Below, in pieces: positions 8,272 to 18,081 of a DNA stretch of 64,000 bases (positions within the stretch are counted from its first letter, which is position 1; every line of letters begins with the position of its first letter). The stretch spans positions 1 through 64,000 of the forward strand of contig NZ_MKCR01000010.1 of NCBI RefSeq assembly GCF_001855565.1, written 5' to 3'. This DNA is from Chromobacterium amazonense. Lineage in GTDB: Bacteria > Pseudomonadota > Gammaproteobacteria > Burkholderiales > Chromobacteriaceae. The position numbers were made by a program, and so were the translations under genes. Below the pieces are notes generated by a model. It did not search any database. It saw only the letters and a program-made list of their open reading frames with translations, and was not told where the DNA came from.

Positions 8272-9519
8272 ATGCCCACTCCCCTAAGCCGCATGCTGCG
8301 CCCCTACCGCGGCCTGCCCGCCAGCGTCTACGTTCAAATCGTCTGCAGCTTCATCAACAACGTCGGCGGCATGTCGAAGCTGTTCCTGCCGCTGTACCTG
8401 CGCGAAAACTACCAGCTGCCCTACAGCCAGATCGGCCTGTTGATGGCTTTTTACGGCATGGGCATGCTGGCCGGCTCGTTCAAGGGCGGCAGCTTGACCG
8501 ACCGCTTCGACAGCCGCAAGCTGGCCGTCATGGCGCTGGCCTTATCCGGCCTGTGCATGCTGCTGTTGGCGCTGCAGCTGCCGGTATGGCTGTTCATGCC
8601 CTTGCTGGTGATAGGCGGCATGGCCGATGGCGGTTTCAAACCGATCAGCCAGCGGCTGGCGCTGGAACCGTGCGCGCCGCAGCAGCGCCCGGTGGCGCAA
8701 GGCATGCTGCGCGTGGCCTACAACCTGGGCGTGGCCATCGCCGGCGTCACCGCCGGTTTTATCGCCGCCTGGGGCTACCAATGGATTTATGTCGCCAATG
8801 CTGCCGGCGCGCTGCTGGGCGCCGCCTGGATGGCGTGGTCCTACCTCAGGCTGGGCGAACAGGCGCGCCCCCGGCCAGCCCACAATGCCGAAGAAGACGC
8901 CAGCCTGCCCGGCCCCTGGCGCGACAGGATGTTTCTGCGCGTGATCGCCGCGCTGATCCTGGTTACCCTGGTATTCGATCAGATGTATGTCACGCTGGGG
9001 CTGTTCCTGCGCGAGCACTACCAGCTCGGCCCGCAATGGATAGGCTATCTGTTCACCATCAACGGCCTGATGGTGGTGGGGCTGCAGATTCCGGTCAGCC
9101 GCCGCATCCTGAGCTGGGGCGTGGCGCGCTGCATCCAGTTGGGCGCGCTGCTGACCGGCTGCGCCTTCCTGTGGCTGAACGCGGGGCAAGGCCCGGTCTG
9201 GGCCATCTTGATGATCGTCACGCTGACGCTGGGCGAATTGCTGCTGTCCCCCACCTATTCCCAGTTGGTGATGCATCGCTCGGAAGGCCGGCTGCGCGGC
9301 AGCTATCTGGGGCTTTACAACGCGGCCTGGAGCGGCCGCACGTTGGTGGCGCCGGCGCTGGGCACCTTTCTATACGGCCACGTCGGCGGCCCGGCGCTAT
9401 GGTGGCTGTGCGCGCTGGCCGTTTGTTGCAGCGTAGCGCTGCAGCACGCGCCGCTGCGGCGCATGCTGCAGCCGTCGGCATGCGAGCCAAGCGAGCAGCA
9501 GGCCTTGAAAAACGGCTGA
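8272..9519 (+). CDS. MFS transporter
   Basis: A 12-segment inner-membrane transporter of 415 aa. The loop after the second helix, GGSLTDRFDSRKLAV, matches the major facilitator motif A (GxxxDRxGRR-like). The halves are separated by a polar loop near residues 200-220. ATG 8272 is chosen over the TTG at 8227; no clear ribosome site is visible, and 8293 is another option. It stands alone, downstream of an AT-rich promoter region and convergent with the peroxiredoxin gene. The substrate is not predictable. Confidence 0.85.
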   Translation: MPTPLSRMLRPYRGLPASVYVQIVCSFINNVGGMSKLFLPLYLRENYQLPYSQIGLLMAFYGMGMLAGSFKGGSLTDRFDSRKLAVMALALSGLCMLLLALQLPVWLFMPLLVIGGMADGGFKPISQRLALEPCAPQQRPVAQGMLRVAYNLGVAIAGVTAGFIAAWGYQWIYVANAAGALLGAAWMAWSYLRLGEQARPRPAHNAEEDASLPGPWRDRMFLRVIAALILVTLVFDQMYVTLGLFLREHYQLGPQWIGYLFTINGLMVVGLQIPVSRRILSWGVARCIQLGALLTGCAFLWLNAGQGPVWAILMIVTLTLGELLLSPTYSQLVMHRSEGRLRGSYLGLYNAAWSGRTLVAPALGTFLYGHVGGPALWWLCALAVCCSVALQHAPLRRMLQPSACEPSEQQALKNG

Positions 9520-9539
9520 GCCAGGCAGGCAATGACAAA

Positions 9540-9563
9540 CCCCGCCGGCTTGCGCGGGCGGGG
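9540..9563. terminator. GC-rich hairpin between convergent genes
   Basis: CCCCGCC pairs with GGCGGGG around a 10-base loop between the MFS stop (9519) and the peroxiredoxin stop (9593). No clear T-tract follows, so the termination role is tentative. Confidence 0.5.
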
Positions 9564-9592
9564 CGTTGGACAGATCCGGCGCTGGACGCGGA

Positions 9593-10207
9593 TTACAGGT
9601 CCTTGGCGTTCTCGGCCAGGTAGGAAGCCACGCCTTCGGCGGACGGCTTCATGCCCTTCTTGCCCTTGTTCCAGCCAGCCGGGCACACTTCGCCGTGCTC
9701 TTCGGTGAATTGCAGCGCGTCTACCATGCGCAGCATTTCATCGACGTTGCGGCCCAGCGGCAGGTTGTTGACAACCTGGTGCTGCACCACGCCGGAGCGG
9801 TCGATCAGGAAGGAGCCGCGGAAAGCGACGCCGCCGTCGGCTTCAACGTCGAAAGCCTTGCACAGCTCATGCTGGATGTCGGCCACAAGGGTGTAGCCGA
9901 CTTGGCCGATACCGCCCTTTTCCACCGGGGTGTTGCGCCATGCGGCGTGGGTGAACTGGCTGTCGATGGACACGCCGATCACTTCCACGTTCTTGGCCTT
10001 GAACTCGGCCAGGCGGTGGTCGAAGGCGATCAGTTCGGACGGGCACACGAAGGTGAAGTCCAGCGGGTAGAAGAACACCACGGCGTACTTGCCGGCGGTA
10101 GCTTGCTTGAAGGAGTAGTTGTCAACGATCTCGCCATTGCCCAGCACGGCGGAAAAAGTCTTTTCACCTGCGAAGAACGGGGCTTGCTTGCCAACGAGTA
10201 CGGCCAT
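9593..10207 (-). CDS. AhpC/TSA-type 2-Cys peroxiredoxin
   Basis: A cytosolic peroxidase of 204 aa that reduces hydrogen peroxide and organic hydroperoxides. The peroxidatic Cys is in FYPLDFTFVCPSELIAF (about residue 50) and the resolving Cys in GEVCPAGW (about residue 170), so this is a typical 2-Cys enzyme. The YF-type C-terminal tail is replaced by a longer lysine-rich end. ATG at 10207 is set by the ribosome site AAGGAG 7 bases upstream. No ahpF reductase gene is adjacent, so the electron donor is unknown. The single-gene unit has about 210 bases of leader before the next gene. Confidence 0.92.
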   Translation of the reverse strand: MAVLVGKQAPFFAGEKTFSAVLGNGEIVDNYSFKQATAGKYAVVFFYPLDFTFVCPSELIAFDHRLAEFKAKNVEVIGVSIDSQFTHAAWRNTPVEKGGIGQVGYTLVADIQHELCKAFDVEADGGVAFRGSFLIDRSGVVQHQVVNNLPLGRNVDEMLRMVDALQFTEEHGEVCPAGWNKGKKGMKPSAEGVASYLAENAKDL

Positions 10208-10419
10208 GTGGATCTCCTTAAAGGTCTTGGTATGACAGCGCATCCCGGAATCGGGCATCCTGAATGCGCGGCGGATTGCGAAGCTTTATAAAGCACCGCG
10301 CCCAGGCCCGGCAAATTGTAAATCGATATCGTGACGATAAAGTTTTGCAATGGGCGCAAGGGCCAGCCAACTCTTGTCAGATGGGGCCTTGGCGCCGAAG
10401 TTTCAAGCTCAGCCCGTTT

Positions 10420-10689
10420 TTAGTTCTTCTCGCGCAGGTGATGGCTGTGGCTGGCGTCCAGATTCAGGCCATACACCTCTTTCAGCTGGCGTATCTTGGC
10501 CAGCGACTCCTCGCCGAACGGCGTTTTGCCATCGAAGGCATGCAGCACGATGCCTTCCAGCAGGTCGCCCAGCGAAATGTCATGGTACTCCGCCATGCCC
10601 TTCAGCACCTTCAGGATGCGCTTCTCGATCTTGACTCCGGTTTGGGTCCGTTCCACCAGGATGTCTTTCACTTCGTTCTGTTGCGCCAT
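10420..10689 (-). CDS. Small ribbon-helix-helix-like protein
   Basis: An 89-aa protein. The segment ERTQTGVKIEKRILKVLKGM followed by AEYHDISLGDLLEGIVLHAF has the strand-helix-helix pattern of Arc/MetJ-type DNA-binding proteins (about residues 8-50). The tail DASHSHHLREKN is His-rich. Similar stand-alone small proteins occur widely without known function. I chose ATG at 10689, with GGAGAGGGCA just upstream; the longer frame to 11253 overlaps aspS antisense and is rejected. A 14-bp palindrome lies in its probable promoter, suggesting autoregulation. No toxin-like partner gene is adjacent. Confidence 0.65.
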   Translation of the reverse strand: MAQQNEVKDILVERTQTGVKIEKRILKVLKGMAEYHDISLGDLLEGIVLHAFDGKTPFGEESLAKIRQLKEVYGLNLDASHSHHLREKN

Positions 10690-10729
10690 TGCCCTCTCCA
10701 ATCTTATCCATGTGCATAAACACAAATTT

Positions 10730-10745
10730 ATTGTACATATGTACA
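10730..10745 (-). promoter_or_regulatory. Perfect 14-bp palindrome over a -10-like box
   Basis: TGTACATATGTACA at 10732-10745 overlaps a TACAAT hexamer on the minus strand (10735-10730), which lies 41 bases upstream of the ribbon-helix-helix-like gene start. A dyad over a promoter core is a typical repressor operator. Confidence 0.5.
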
Positions 10746-10760
10746 TTGATAATTTAAAGG

Positions 10761-10789
10761 ACAAAAAAACGGACAGCATGCTGTCCGTT
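10761..10789 (-). terminator. Terminator of the aspS transcription unit
   Basis: The arms AACGGACAG (10768-10776) and CTGTCCGTT (10781-10789) pair around CATG. On the minus strand they are followed by a T-tract (A-run at 10763-10769 on the plus strand). Confidence 0.85.
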
Positions 10790-10880
10790 CTCGATAAGGC
10801 ATTTACCACCGGCCTGGCGTAGGACGGAAGCCGGCTTAGCCGGCGTTCCGCCATCTCGTCGCAGGCCCCCACCCGGTCAA

Positions 10881-12713
<1,833 letters not shown>

Positions 12714-12790
12714 TGGGTAAACCTTTTTATTGAATCCTTGAAGCTCCCCGGAGGGAGACGGCGTGATTAGGGGCTAGACAGGGTGACGGC

Positions 12791-13468
12791 CTAGCCCTGC
12801 CGATTATGTTCGTCGTTGAGGCGCGGACGCTGAGCCTGCGGCGGCGGGTTCGGCACCACCACGCCCATCGAGATGACGTACTTGAGCGCCTCGTCGACGC
12901 TCATGTTCAGGTCGCGGGTGTCGCTGCGCGGCACCACGATGAAGTAGCCGGAAGTCGGGTTAGGCGTAGTCGGCACGTAGACGCTGACCAGCTCCTCGCC
13001 GTCTTCGGCGCACTGCAGGATTTCCTGGGCCGGCGTGCCGGTCTGGAAGGCCACGCTCCAGGCGTTCTGGTGCGGCCAGCGCACCAGCAGCGCGTTCTTG
13101 AAAGCGTTGCCGGAATCAGACAGCAGCGTGTCGCTGACCTGCTTGACGCTGTTGTAGATCGAGCTGACCACCGGCGTGCGCGACAGCAAGCCATGCCAGA
13201 AACCCACCAGGCGGCGGCCCAGCACATTGGCGGCCAGCATGCCGGTGCCCATCACCACCAGCACGGCGAACACCACGCCCAGGCCGGGTATGTGCATGCC
13301 GAACACCGCCTCCGGCCGCCACTCTTGCGGCAGCAGCGTCAGCGTCTGGTCCAGCGATCCGATGATCAGGTTCAGCACCCAAAGGGTGATCGCCAGTGGC
13401 AGCCAGATCAGCAGGCCGGCGATCAGGTAACCCTTCAGGGTCATCTTGATTTTTGGGGATACCGACAT
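12791..13468 (-). CDS. DUF502 family membrane protein
   Basis: A 225-aa inner-membrane protein. Hydrophobic segments lie at about residues 12-35 (GYLIAGLLIWLPLAITLWVL) and 65-90, followed by a soluble C-terminal half with the DUF502-like pattern VSSIYNSVKQVSDTLL and VxVPTTPNPTSGYFIVVP. The function is unknown. ATG at 13468 overlaps the last base of the fmdB stop (TGATG), which fixes the start by translational coupling. The order fmdB-DUF502-aspS is common in betaproteobacteria. Confidence 0.88.
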   Translation of the reverse strand: MSVSPKIKMTLKGYLIAGLLIWLPLAITLWVLNLIIGSLDQTLTLLPQEWRPEAVFGMHIPGLGVVFAVLVVMGTGMLAANVLGRRLVGFWHGLLSRTPVVSSIYNSVKQVSDTLLSDSGNAFKNALLVRWPHQNAWSVAFQTGTPAQEILQCAEDGEELVSVYVPTTPNPTSGYFIVVPRSDTRDLNMSVDEALKYVISMGVVVPNPPPQAQRPRLNDEHNRQG

Positions 13469-13722
13469 CAGTCGCAACCGCAGCCGGCGCCGCAGCTATG
13501 GCCGCCGGCGCTGGGCGTGCTGCTGGAAGTGCTGGACGAGCCGCCCTTGAAGTCGGTGGCATACCAGCCGGAACCCTTCAGCTGGAAGCCGGCTGCGGAC
13601 AGCTGCTTGCGATAGTCCGCGCTGCCGCAGGCCGGACAGGCCGCTACCGGCGCATCGCTCAGTTTCTGCAGATGTTCCTTGGCGACGCCGCAGGCGCCGC
13701 AACGATATTCATAGATCGGCAT
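13468..13722 (-). CDS. FmdB-type zinc ribbon protein
   Basis: An 84-aa protein starting MPIYEYRCGACG. Two CxxC knuckles (CGAC near residue 8, CPAC near residue 35) form the zinc ribbon of the FmdB/CxxC_CxxC_SSSS family. The tail is Ser-rich and ends in a Cys cluster (SCGAGCGCD). FmdB-type proteins are proposed regulators, but no clear role is proven. It is the first gene of a unit with DUF502 and aspS. Confidence 0.9.
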   Translation of the reverse strand: MPIYEYRCGACGVAKEHLQKLSDAPVAACPACGSADYRKQLSAAGFQLKGSGWYATDFKGGSSSTSSSTPSAGGHSCGAGCGCD

Positions 13723-13947
13723 AGCTTTACTTTCCCGCCAATTGACCACAATGGCATAATACGCATTATTGCTGCACCGCACCACATCCGGAACTAAACT
13801 CCAGACAGGGGTGACACAGGTACAGATGCGGTCCGCCGCCCGAAACTTCAAGCGCGCCGCAAACCCATGATTATATCCAACTGAAACGGCAATACAAAAA
13901 ACACTTTCACATCATCCTGCTGCTGCAACGCTCTCCCGGAGGTCTAC

Positions 13948-14745
13948 ATGGTTTACCAAGAAGGTCAGATGGACAGCATCCGCAACATTCTCGCCGGCAA
14001 GAAAGGCCTGATCGTCGGCATCGCCAACGAAAACAGCATCGCCTACGGCTGCGCCAATGTGCTACACCAGCTCGGCGCCCAATGCGCCGTCACCTACCTG
14101 AACGACAAGGCCGAGAAATACGTGCGGCCGCTGGCTGAAGGCTTGCAATCGCCGCTGATCCTGCCGCTGGATGTCGAGCAGCCGGGCCAGTTGCAGAAAG
14201 TGTTTGCCGAAATCGATCGCACATGGGGCTCGCTGGATTTCATCATCCATTCCATCGCCTACTGCCCGGCCGAAGACCTGCACGGCCGCGTCACCGACTG
14301 CTCGCTGGAGGGCTTCCAGCAGGCGATGCGCGTGTCCTGCTATTCCTTCATCGAAATGGCCCGCCTGGCCGAGCCCCTGATGAAGAACGGCGGCAGCCTG
14401 ATCACCATGAGCTACTACGGCGCCGACAAGGTGGTGGAGCACTACAACATCATGGGACCGGTCAAATCCGCGCTGGAGAGCGTCAGCCGCTACCTGGCCA
14501 ACGAGCTCGGCCCCAAGCGCATCCGCGTGCACGCGGTGTCGCCGGGCCCGCTGAAAACCCGCGCCGCCTCAGGCATCGCGCATTTCGACCAACTGATCGA
14601 GGACGCCATTTCCCGCGCGCCGCAAAACCGGCTGGTGGAAATCGAGGAAGTCGGCATGACCTGCGCCTTCCTGATCTCCAACGCCGCCAGCGGCCTCACC
14701 GGGCAGACCATCTACGTCGACGGCGGACAACACATCAAGGCTTGA
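13948..14745 (+). CDS. FabI-like enoyl-ACP reductase (SDR)
   Basis: A 265-aa enzyme of the divergent SDR class that reduces the enoyl-ACP double bond with NADH in fatty acid synthesis. The cofactor motif GIANENSIAYGCA (about residues 25-37) is the FabI form of the glycine-rich loop. The catalytic pair is Tyr and Lys in HYNIMGPVKSAL (Y-x6-K). The C-terminal TGQTIYVDGGQHIKA is standard. The ribosome site GGAGG supports ATG 13948; 13969 is the alternative. It sits 10 bases before a phosphotransacylase gene and ackA, so it may be a paralogue serving this acyl-phosphate module and not the housekeeping enzyme. The name fabI is withheld for that reason. Confidence 0.88.
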   Translation: MVYQEGQMDSIRNILAGKKGLIVGIANENSIAYGCANVLHQLGAQCAVTYLNDKAEKYVRPLAEGLQSPLILPLDVEQPGQLQKVFAEIDRTWGSLDFIIHSIAYCPAEDLHGRVTDCSLEGFQQAMRVSCYSFIEMARLAEPLMKNGGSLITMSYYGADKVVEHYNIMGPVKSALESVSRYLANELGPKRIRVHAVSPGPLKTRAASGIAHFDQLIEDAISRAPQNRLVEIEEVGMTCAFLISNAASGLTGQTIYVDGGQHIKA

Positions 14746-14755
14746 GGAGAGCGGC

Positions 14756-15688
14756 ATGATTCACGATACCCACGCATTTGACGACATCGTACAACAGGCG
14801 CGCGCCTTCGGCCCGCTGCCGATGGCCGTGGCCCACCCTTGCAGCCGCGAGGCGCTGCTGGGCGCGGTGGAGGCCGCCGACAACCAGATCGCCACGCCCA
14901 TCCTGGTGGCGCCGCTGGGCAAGCTGAAGAAGTTGGCGGACGAGCTGGAAGTGGACATCCGGCGCTTTGAGTGCATAGACGTCGAACACAGCCACGCCGC
15001 CGCCGAGCGCGCGGTGCAGCTGACGCGCGAAGGCTACGCCGACATCCTGATGAAGGGCAGCCTGCACACCGATGAATTCATGAGCGCGGCCCTGGCGCGC
15101 AATACCGGCATCCGTACCGACCGCCGCATCAGCCATGTCTGGGTGATGAAGGTGGAAAGCTATCCGCGCTACCTGTTCATCACCGACGCGGCCGTCAACA
15201 TCGAGCCGGACCTGATGACCAAGCGCGACATCTGCCAGAACGCCATCGATCTGACCCACGCCCTGGGCATCGCCCGCCCCAAGGTGGCCATCCTGGCCGC
15301 GGTGGAAACCATCAACCCGGACATGCAAGCCACGCTGGACGCCGCCGCGCTGTGCAAGATGGCCGATCGCGGCCAGATCACCGGCGCCATCCTCGACGGC
15401 CCGCTGGCCTTCGACAACGCCATCTCCAAGGAGGCGGCCGACAGCAAGGGCATCGTGTCTCCCGTGGCCGGCGACCCGGACATCCTGCTGGTGCCCAATC
15501 TGGAAGCCGGCAATATGCTGGGCAAGCAGCTGACCTATCTGGCGCAGGCCGCCTCCGCCGGCATCGTGATGGGCGCGCGCGTGCCCATGGTGCTAACCAG
15601 CCGCGCCGACGACGCCAGCGGCCGCCTGGCCTCCAGCGCCATCGCCAGCCTGCTGGCCCACAAGCGCCGACAGGGAGGACGCTCATGA
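14756..15688 (+). CDS. Phosphate acetyl/butyryltransferase
   Basis: A 310-aa soluble enzyme converting acyl-CoA and phosphate to acyl-phosphate and CoA. It is the short single-domain form (about 300 aa) of the PTA_PTB family. Blocks seen include ADILMKGSLHTDEFM, RRISHVWVM and the C-terminal LLVPNLEAGNMLGKQL. It lacks the N-terminal hydratase domain found in some relatives. The stop overlaps the ackA start (ATGA), so acyl-phosphate production is coupled to its kinase. Whether acetyl-, propionyl- or butyryl-CoA is preferred is not visible. Confidence 0.9.
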   Translation: MIHDTHAFDDIVQQARAFGPLPMAVAHPCSREALLGAVEAADNQIATPILVAPLGKLKKLADELEVDIRRFECIDVEHSHAAAERAVQLTREGYADILMKGSLHTDEFMSAALARNTGIRTDRRISHVWVMKVESYPRYLFITDAAVNIEPDLMTKRDICQNAIDLTHALGIARPKVAILAAVETINPDMQATLDAAALCKMADRGQITGAILDGPLAFDNAISKEAADSKGIVSPVAGDPDILLVPNLEAGNMLGKQLTYLAQAASAGIVMGARVPMVLTSRADDASGRLASSAIASLLAHKRRQGGRS

Positions 15689-16836
15689 ACCGATGCCTGC
15701 TGGCCATCAACGCCGGTTCGGCCACGCTGAAGTTCCGCGCCTTTTCTTCCGATGGGCAGACCCTACTGGCGCGCGGCATGGTGGATCGTTTCGGCAGCAA
15801 GGAAGCCCGGCTCGCGCTGGCCGACGCCAATGGCCAGCCGCTGGCCGAACGCGGCTTGGCCGACGACGGGCACGTCTCCGCCCTGGCCGCGGTGCTGAAC
15901 AGCCTGGCCGACCAAGGCCTGGAAGCGCGCGCAGTGGCCCATCGCGTGGTGCACGGCGGCAGCCGTTTCCGCCAGCCGGTGCGCGTCGATGCCGAAGTAC
16001 GAGCGGCGCTGGACGACTACATCGCGCTGGCGCCGCTGCACCAGCCGGTGAGCCTGGAAGTGATAGACGCATTCAGCCAGCTAGACGCGCGCTTGCCGCA
16101 AATCGCCTGCTTTGACACCGCCTTCCACGTCACCCAGCCGGTGGTGGCCACCCGCTTCGGCATCGCCCGCCACTGGCACGACGAGGGCATCCGCCGTTAC
16201 GGTTTCCACGGCCTGTCCTATGCCGCCATCGCGCGGCGGCTGCCGGATGTGGGCCTGGCCCACGGCAAGGTGGTGGTCTGCCATCTGGGCAGCGGCGCCA
16301 GCGCCTGCGCCATCGAGTCCGGCAAGAGCGTGGCCGCCAGCACCGGATTCTCCGCCGTGGACGGCCTGATGATGGGCACCCGCCCCGGCTGCATCGATCC
16401 GGAAGTGATCCTGTACTGGCAGGAGCACGAAGGCATGGGGGTGAAGGATGTGCGCCGCGAGATGTACAAGAACTCCGGCCTGCTGGGGGTCTCCGGCGTA
16501 TCCGCCGACATGCGCGAGCTGGTGGCCAGCGAGCTGCCGGCCGCGCGCGAGGCGGTGGAGCTGTTCTGCTACCGCACCGCGCGCGAAGTCGCCAGCCTGG
16601 CCGGCGCGCTGCGCGGCCTGGATGGGCTGATCTTCACCGCCGGCATAGGCGAACACTCGGCCGAAGTGCGCGCCCGCGTCCTGCAGCAGCTGTCCTGGCT
16701 GGGCTTCGAGCTGGACCATGCCGCCAACCTGGCGCACGCGCGCCGCCTCACCACCGCCGGCAGCCGCCTGCCGGCCTATGTGTTGCCCACCGACGAAGAA
16801 GGCGAAATGGCCCGTCAGGCCGCTCCGCTGCTGTAA
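15685..16836 (+). CDS. ackA: Acetate (acyl) kinase
   Basis: A cytosolic acetokinase of 383 aa, slightly short for AckA (about 400). It makes ATP from acyl-phosphate. The N-terminal ASKHA phosphate loop is LAINAGSATLKFR. The family signature RYGFHGLSYAAIA (around residue 170) and CHLGSGASACAI (around 198) follow, then a GTRPGCIDP block and FTAGIGEHSAEVR near residue 320. ATG 15685 is preceded by GGGAGGA and overlaps the preceding stop. Since the partner is a short PTA/PTB-type enzyme, propionate or butyrate kinase activity is also possible. Confidence 0.93.
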   Translation: MNRCLLAINAGSATLKFRAFSSDGQTLLARGMVDRFGSKEARLALADANGQPLAERGLADDGHVSALAAVLNSLADQGLEARAVAHRVVHGGSRFRQPVRVDAEVRAALDDYIALAPLHQPVSLEVIDAFSQLDARLPQIACFDTAFHVTQPVVATRFGIARHWHDEGIRRYGFHGLSYAAIARRLPDVGLAHGKVVVCHLGSGASACAIESGKSVAASTGFSAVDGLMMGTRPGCIDPEVILYWQEHEGMGVKDVRREMYKNSGLLGVSGVSADMRELVASELPAAREAVELFCYRTAREVASLAGALRGLDGLIFTAGIGEHSAEVRARVLQQLSWLGFELDHAANLAHARRLTTAGSRLPAYVLPTDEEGEMARQAAPLL

Positions 16837-16927
16837 ATCCCGCGCGCGCTCCCGGCATGCCGCTCGTCGGCATGCCGCCTTCGCCCAACGACGCTTTGCG
16901 GCATCCCGAAGCCAACATGCCAGGCTA

Positions 16928-17070
16928 GGGTCTGTTGACGTTTGCTGAGCGGTCGCGCCGGAGCGCATTGCACGGCGAATCGAGGCGTTTCGCACGCCGC
17001 ATAGTCATTCTCTGTCAGCGCGGAACAACGAAGAGTCGGCGCGAAAGGCGCCCGGCCCTGCGGGTTTGGC
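16928..17070. repeat. MITE-like element, truncated copy (143 bp)
   Basis: Inverse copy of the 4171-4354 element. It starts at an end GGGTCTGTTGACGTTT next to a TA and matches the right half and middle of the first copy through the segment GCGAAAGGCGCCCGGCCCTG. It stops near 17070 before the second terminal repeat, so one end is missing. It lies between ackA and the TPR gene. Confidence 0.75.
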
Positions 17071-17104
17071 CGCTTTGAGCCGCCCATGACTGGCGGCGAT
17101 GGCC

Positions 17105-17518
17105 TCAGCGGCTCAGTTCGGCGCGGTACTTGTCTTCCTCATCCTCGAATACCTCGTCGCCGCCCAGCAAGAACGCTTGCTTGAGCAATTCGCGCGCGGC
17201 GTCGGCGCGGCCCAATTCCAGCTCGCACTGGCCCAGACGCAACAAGATGAAGGGATTTTCCGCGCCCTGCGGGCACTGCCTGGCCTGCTCCAGGGCCTGC
17301 CGGCCATTTTGCCATTCGCCCATCTGGAAATAGGTATCGCCGATGGCGGTCAGCAACCAAGTGGCGGCCTCCCAGCGCTCCACTTGCGGCGGCAGCAGCT
17401 CAAAAGCCTGCAGATAGCGGTCCAGCGCGGCATCGAACGTGCCCTGGTCGAACAACGCGTCGCCTTCGTCAAGCAGGGCCTGGATGGGTTCGTGCAGTAT
17501 GGAAGGCAAGGCGGTCAT
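17105..17518 (-). CDS. Small TPR-repeat protein
   Basis: A 137-aa soluble all-helical protein. Helical pairs with TPR spacing run through most of it: ALLDEGDALFDQGTFDAALD, then WLLTAIGDTYFQMGEWQNG, then LLRLGQCELELGRADAARE, giving about three 34-residue units. The end is acidic (EVFEDEEDKY). TPR proteins scaffold protein contacts; the partner is unknown. ATG 17518 is the only reasonable start. Single gene, downstream of the truncated repeat. Confidence 0.8.
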   Translation of the reverse strand: MTALPSILHEPIQALLDEGDALFDQGTFDAALDRYLQAFELLPPQVERWEAATWLLTAIGDTYFQMGEWQNGRQALEQARQCPQGAENPFILLRLGQCELELGRADAARELLKQAFLLGGDEVFEDEEDKYRAELSR

Positions 17519-17631
17519 CTAGAGTATCCCGAATCAACAATGAAAAGAGGCCGGCCCATGGCGGCGGCCTTGGCTGCCTCCATCATATCGCAGCGCGGCC
17601 AGGCGCGCGATTTCAGCCGCGCCAGAAACAC

Positions 17632-17660
17632 AAAAGGCCCCGCGCTGCGGAGCCTTTGCG
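17632..17660 (-). terminator. Terminator of rpsT
   Basis: On the minus strand AAAGGCTCCGC pairs with GCGGGGCCTTT (one mismatch) and is followed by TTGTGTTTC, 27 bases past the rpsT stop. Confidence 0.7.
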
Positions 17661-17686
17661 TATTCTTTGTCAGCCTGGGCTGAAGA

Positions 17687-17950
17687 TCAGGCCATAGCCT
17701 TGATCTGAGCGGACAGACGGCTCTTGTGACGAGCAGCCTTGTTCTTGTGGAACACGCCCTTGTCAGCAATGCGGTCGATCACTTTTTCGGAAGCGTGGAA
17801 TACTACCTTAGCGGCAGCCTTGTCACCGGCTTCGATTGCCTTGAGCACTTTCTTAACTGCGGTACGGAACGCAGTACGCAGGCTGGCGTTGTGCGCGCGC
17901 TGCTTAAGGGCTGTGCGTGCACGCTTGCGAGCTTGTGCGCTGTTAGCCAT
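17687..17950 (-). CDS. rpsT: 30S ribosomal protein S20
   Basis: An 87-aa, very basic helical protein that binds 16S rRNA in the small subunit body. The start [20 protein letters not shown] and end [11 protein letters not shown] are diagnostic, and the length is standard. Divergent from murJ, the usual arrangement in this lineage. A hairpin terminator follows. Confidence 0.98.
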   Translation of the reverse strand: MANSAQARKRARTALKQRAHNASLRTAFRTAVKKVLKAIEAGDKAAAKVVFHASEKVIDRIADKGVFHKNKAARHKSRLSAQIKAMA

Positions 17951-18081
17951 GAATCTTTCTCCTGATAGCGGAATCTGAAACCCGCGATTCTAAGCCCTAA
18001 ACACAGGTTTTGCAACAAGAATCCGGCCGGCGTAAACTAGCGGGCTTGCTCAATCCGCCTCTCGTTGTACGACAAAACAAA

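Noticed and set aside
15352-15684. Long N-terminal extension of ackA
   Set aside because: It overlaps the phosphotransacylase in another frame; ATG 15685 has a ribosome site and gives the normal AckA N-terminus.
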